Assembly (NCBI RefSeq): GCF_030272615.1
Contig: NW_026729266.1
Location: forward strand, 56,916 to 120,915
Length of the DNA stretch: 64,000 bases
Direction: 5' to 3'
Origin: Cryptomeria japonica
Taxonomy: Eukaryota; Streptophyta; Pinopsida; Cupressales; Cupressaceae
Positions 60,779 to 64,000 of this stretch are shown here, one piece after another. The position numbers and the translations under genes are program-made. The notes below the pieces were generated by a model. That model was not told where the DNA came from. It searched no databases and worked only from the letters and a program-made list of their open reading frames with translations. How positions within the stretch are numbered: the stretch's first letter is position 1; every line of letters begins with the position of its first letter.

Positions 60779-61164
60779 CTATATAGACAGAGTCACAGGA
60801 GTAGGAGTAGTAGGCATGAATGGACCAGTAGTCTCATCAACCGCAACATCATGATTGAAAATGAGACGATCTGTCCCCACATCATTCAACCTGTAAGCCT
60901 TGTGGTTGTCACTATAACCAGTGAACATAAGTGTTTGGGTCTTTGAATCTAGCTTAGCATGATTAGCGTTTGGAACCATACATGAGCCATAGAACCAAAG
61001 ACTTTCAAATGCCCCACTTTACGCTTGCGTCTTGACCAAGCTTCTTCAGTAGTCATCTTCTTATTGGCATGTGTAGGTGACCAACTCAGAAGGTAGACTG
61101 CAGTGTAAACTACTTCAGCCCAATATTTCTTAGGAAAATTTCTATGTTCTTGAAGAGGGGACAA
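60779..61164 (-). pseudogene. Copia integrase C-terminal part, 5' truncation point
   Basis: It reads SPLQEHRNFPKKYWAEVVYT, LLSWSPTHANKKMTTEEAWS and, after a frame change near 60960, FTGYSDNHKAYRL. These are the region after the integrase core in copia elements. The catalytic core, protease, gag and 5' LTR are absent beyond 61168, so the element is truncated at its 5' end. Confidence 0.82.
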
Positions 61165-61168
61165 AGAC

Positions 61169-62449
61169 CTGTGAGGTGGATTAGTTAATAAGCATGCAAA
61201 TCAAACATATAATTATATGAAATTGAAAGACATAATTTGAAATGCTTAAAACAAGAATAAGAATGTATATACCTCTCAAACCTTATACCTTCTCCTTTGG
61301 ATGGATCTTGATGAAGTGAAGGCGCCCTTGGATGATGCTCCACTTGATGTGCTCCTCTTGCTTGCTTGATGTGGATGGCTCTCCAATGTTGTGCACAAAT
61401 GAGATGGATCTTGGAGGATGATGGAAATGAGATGATCAAGTGTGGATGAGATATGATTTGAACATGATAAGGATGCTAAAGTGATTTTCCTAGGCTCAAA
61501 AGGGCAGCATAAGATTACTAAACTTGGAGATGAAAAATGAAGGGATGACATCCTCAATTTATAGGAAGAGGAGAGGAAAAATGGATGGCTAGGATGGATT
61601 CAAGATGAAGGGCTAGGATTTCTTGTGAGCTCCCACAAGGCCCAAGAGAGGGTGTGGAGACCAAGAGATATGCCTTAAAGGCATTTCTTGTCTACACACT
61701 CCTCAAGGTACATTGGGAAGACTTCCCAAGGTACCTTGAGAAGAGAAAAAAGCATTGGGAAGACTTCCCAATGTGCCTTGAGAGGAGCAAGGGATGTGAC
61801 ATTCCTTGAAGAATGGGGAGGAGGAATTTAAAATTCTCCAAAAAGGGATAATCATGGGGATTGGAGGAATAAGAAGGAATTAAAAATTCCTTGGGAGAGG
61901 AGATGCCTAGAGGATTGTGAGATTTTGAAAATCTCACATTCACCTAGGAAAAGAGCATTACAAGCTAGTGGTTGGATGGAAGGGACAAGGAGTTGACTTT
62001 GTGGGTAATCATGATGATTAGCCATTAGTAACTCATTAGGAGGGGGATTAGAGGAAATGTTAATTGGGATTAGGATTTGTAGGAGGATTTGATTAGGTGA
62101 GAGAATGAGTGGAGGGAATTAAAAATTAGAAGAATAAGGTTAAGTGAGTTTAGGAAGTTTCTAGAAGACTTTATTAGGTTAATGATGAATTAAGAAGATG
62201 GTTTGTAGGAAGCATGTGGGTTAACTAATTAATTGAAATTAATTAGCTCAGAGGGAGATTTACGAGAATTCAATTTTTAGAAGGATAAAGAAAGGGATTG
62301 ATTTATTAAATAAATCAGTCATATACTATAGTGACAATATCAATTATATTTAATTAATATTGAGGAGAATTTGAATTAGTATAATTAATTAATTAATTAT
62401 GTGAGGAATAAAAAATAAATAAAAATAATTATTTTTAAGTGCCTACATT
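61169..62449 (-). repeat. LTR-like sequence, probably minus strand
   Basis: The upper edge reads on the minus strand AAAGAGGGATGAAA followed by TGTAGGCACTTAAAA, as a polypurine tract next to an LTR start would. The last 55 bp recur at 63030-63085. Open frames at 61185-61943 are low-complexity Ser/Pro/His-rich and not convincing. Confidence 0.4.
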
Positions 62450-62529
62450 TCATCCCTCTTTGAAGCGAGGTGTAATGACGCGTTGATTCAAAGAATAATC
62501 TTCTTTGATTCAATTGATAAGGTCTAGAT

Positions 62530-63020
62530 TTAGTCCAATTTCAGGAAGGAGTCATCCTATATAAGACATGATCAGAGCGTCTAGTTTCAGGAAGGATACA
62601 TCCTGTATAAGACATGATTGATCACAACGTCTGGTTTCAGGAAGGATTCATCCTGTATAAGACATGACTAATCACAATGTCTGGTTTTAGGAAGGATTCA
62701 TCCTGTATAAGACATGATCAGAGCACAACGTCTAGTTTCAGGAAGGATTCATCCTGTATAAGACATGACTAATCACAACATCTGGTTTTAGGAAGGATTC
62801 ATCTTGTATAAGACATGAACAGAGCCCAACGTCTGGTTTCAGGAAGGATTCATCCTGTATAAGACATGATTGATCACAACATCTGGTTTTAGGAAGGATT
62901 CATCCTGTATAAGACATGATTAGAGCATCTAGTTTTAGGAAGGATTCATCCTGTATAAGACATGATCAGAGCATCTGGTTTCAGGAAGGATCCATCCTAT
63001 ATAAGACATGATCAGAGTCA
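62530..63020. repeat. Tandem array of about 50-bp units, 10 copies
   Basis: The core of each unit is AGGAAGGATTCATCCTGTAT followed by AAGACATGA. Spacers alternate among a few forms (GATCAGAGCGTCT, TTGATCACAACGTCT, CTAATCACAATGTCT), giving spacing of about 46-52 bp. CAGGA and TCCTG form a short inverted pair in most units. Confidence 0.92.
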
Positions 63021-63029
63021 AAATTAATT

Positions 63030-63085
63030 ATATGAGGAATAAAAAAATAACTAAGATAATTATTTTTAAGTGTCAACATTTTGGT
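63030..63085 (-). repeat. Short direct repeat of the LTR edge
   Basis: It matches 62397-62449 (GAGGAATAAAAAATAA..., ATTATTTTTAAGTGNCNACA). It brackets the tandem array, as the edge of a deleted second LTR would. Confidence 0.55.
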
Positions 63086-64000
63086 GATGTGTAGAAGATA
63101 GAAGAAGAAAAGGATGCCCCCACGTAAAGCATGGGAGGTGTATGCCCCCTTGAGAATTTTTTCGAAAAAAAGGATGAAAAATTCTCGAAAAAAGAGAGGA
63201 AGAAGAATCAGGGTGGAATAGATAAATGAGGAAGAAATATGAAGCAATCGTGAAGAATTTGGAAAGAAGAATAGGAGAGGCGAGACTGCGGGGGAAGATG
63301 GGCCCTCACGGGGGGCCATATACGCCACAATGGACCTAATGAGGGGTCATTGTATCATGACGGACATATTTTCCTCTTTATATATATATGTATACATGAT
63401 TCGATTGGTGACAGATGATGTGTAGCATTTATTGTGATGGATTATTTTTGTTTGTCTTATGATGTCATATATGGATGCAATCATGGATGTGCTATGCTGA
63501 CCTATTTTGTGATGCAGAGTGGATGCTTATGTATGTATGTTTATGATGTGTTGCTGACATAGTTTTTGGATGCAGGATGAGTTTTTTTTATGCTTTATGT
63601 ATAAATACACATGTGTGAATGATTTATGATGCAGTCTAAATGTAATGCTATATGGATGAGTGTATCTTTTATTTATATGATGCAATCTTATATGACGTGA
63701 ATGAATTAATAAAAAGAGGGAATATGCCAATAATAACACAATGATCTTAGATAGAAGAATATGGAATAGATGGGAAGTGGGGGAAATTGAGAAATCCATG
63801 CGATTATTGAGTTTAGGATTTGATGGAATGATGGTGAGATTTTGTGCACAACAAATGTGGAGAGCCAACCTAGTTTGATGTTGCCCTGAGTGGCTTGCAC
63901 CACTAATTATAGAAATCAGGATGCCATGAGAAACTCAGGGCATGGATTGACTCTGTAGACAAATGATAATTTCTTGCACACAACAATGCAAGTGTTAAGA
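63086..64000. other. Non-coding sequence with a hairpin
   Basis: No gene is supported. An inverted pair GAGAATTTTTTCG (63152-63164) and TGAAAAATTCTCG (63175-63187) forms a stem. Purine-rich sequence follows at 63190-63300. It may be more of the adjacent LTR element. Confidence 0.4.

Noticed and set aside
62530-63020. CRISPR array
   Set aside because: Repeats of about 30 bp with spacers of about 20 bp look superficially similar, but the spacers are variants of one another and the context is a plant retroelement.

Overview
The window looks like nuclear DNA from a seed plant with a large, retrotransposon-filled genome. The evidence is a multi-exon subtilase gene with GT-AG introns, plant-type LINE, Ty1/copia, Tat-type Ty3/gypsy and chromovirus coding remnants, initiator-Met primer binding sites, and long AT-rich non-coding stretches. 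A gymnosperm is a plausible guess, but the sequence does not prove it. No rRNA, tRNA, CRISPR or bacterial features were seen.

Layout. 0.16-4.7 kb: a decayed plant L1-type LINE (+) whose 3' end runs into a palindrome-rich repeat. 5.8-6.3 kb: an LTR-like fragment. 7.4-10.0 kb: a complete non-autonomous LTR element (-) with 365-bp LTRs and target duplication AAAAC. 10.8-23.5 kb: a Tat-lineage Ty3/gypsy element (-) with 1.63-1.65 kb LTRs, two RNase H domains, and an antisense accessory gene resembling a plant mobile domain (PMD) protein. 23.9-33.9 kb: broken tandem copies of a subtilase gene, interrupted by a Ty1/copia element (25.5-30.6 kb, duplication GCTAT) and a TRIM (31.2-32.7 kb, duplication AAACC) that carries its own decayed reading frame. 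34.1-35.2 kb: a solo-LTR-like block. 37.84-41.72 kb: an apparently intact 11-exon cucumisin-like subtilase gene encoding 759 aa, the only convincing functional host gene. 42.9-56.3 kb: a minus-strand non-autonomous LTR element split by a chromovirus (43.9-55.3 kb, duplication CTATA) whose 4-kb LTRs are longer than its 3.4-kb internal region. 58.7-61.2 kb: a 5'-truncated Ty1/copia element. 61.2-64 kb: LTR-like sequence with a tandem array of about 50-bp units.

How the parts relate. The subtilase gene appears to have been tandemly duplicated, and the upstream copies became retrotransposon targets. Target duplications and interrupted exons give the order: subtilase duplication first, then copia and TRIM insertions into the decaying copies; likewise the chromovirus entered an older LTR element. 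Most coding frames in the elements have stops, many explicable as C-to-T change.

The most unusual signal is a run of short hairpins in both chromovirus LTRs, between a conserved TATA box and the primer binding site. Each unit keeps a CC-(CGTAT)-GG core, while the outer arms differ between units yet stay self-complementary. Other notable points are the antisense PMD-like gene, the TRIM reading frame, and a 36-bp perfect palindrome at the LINE tail.
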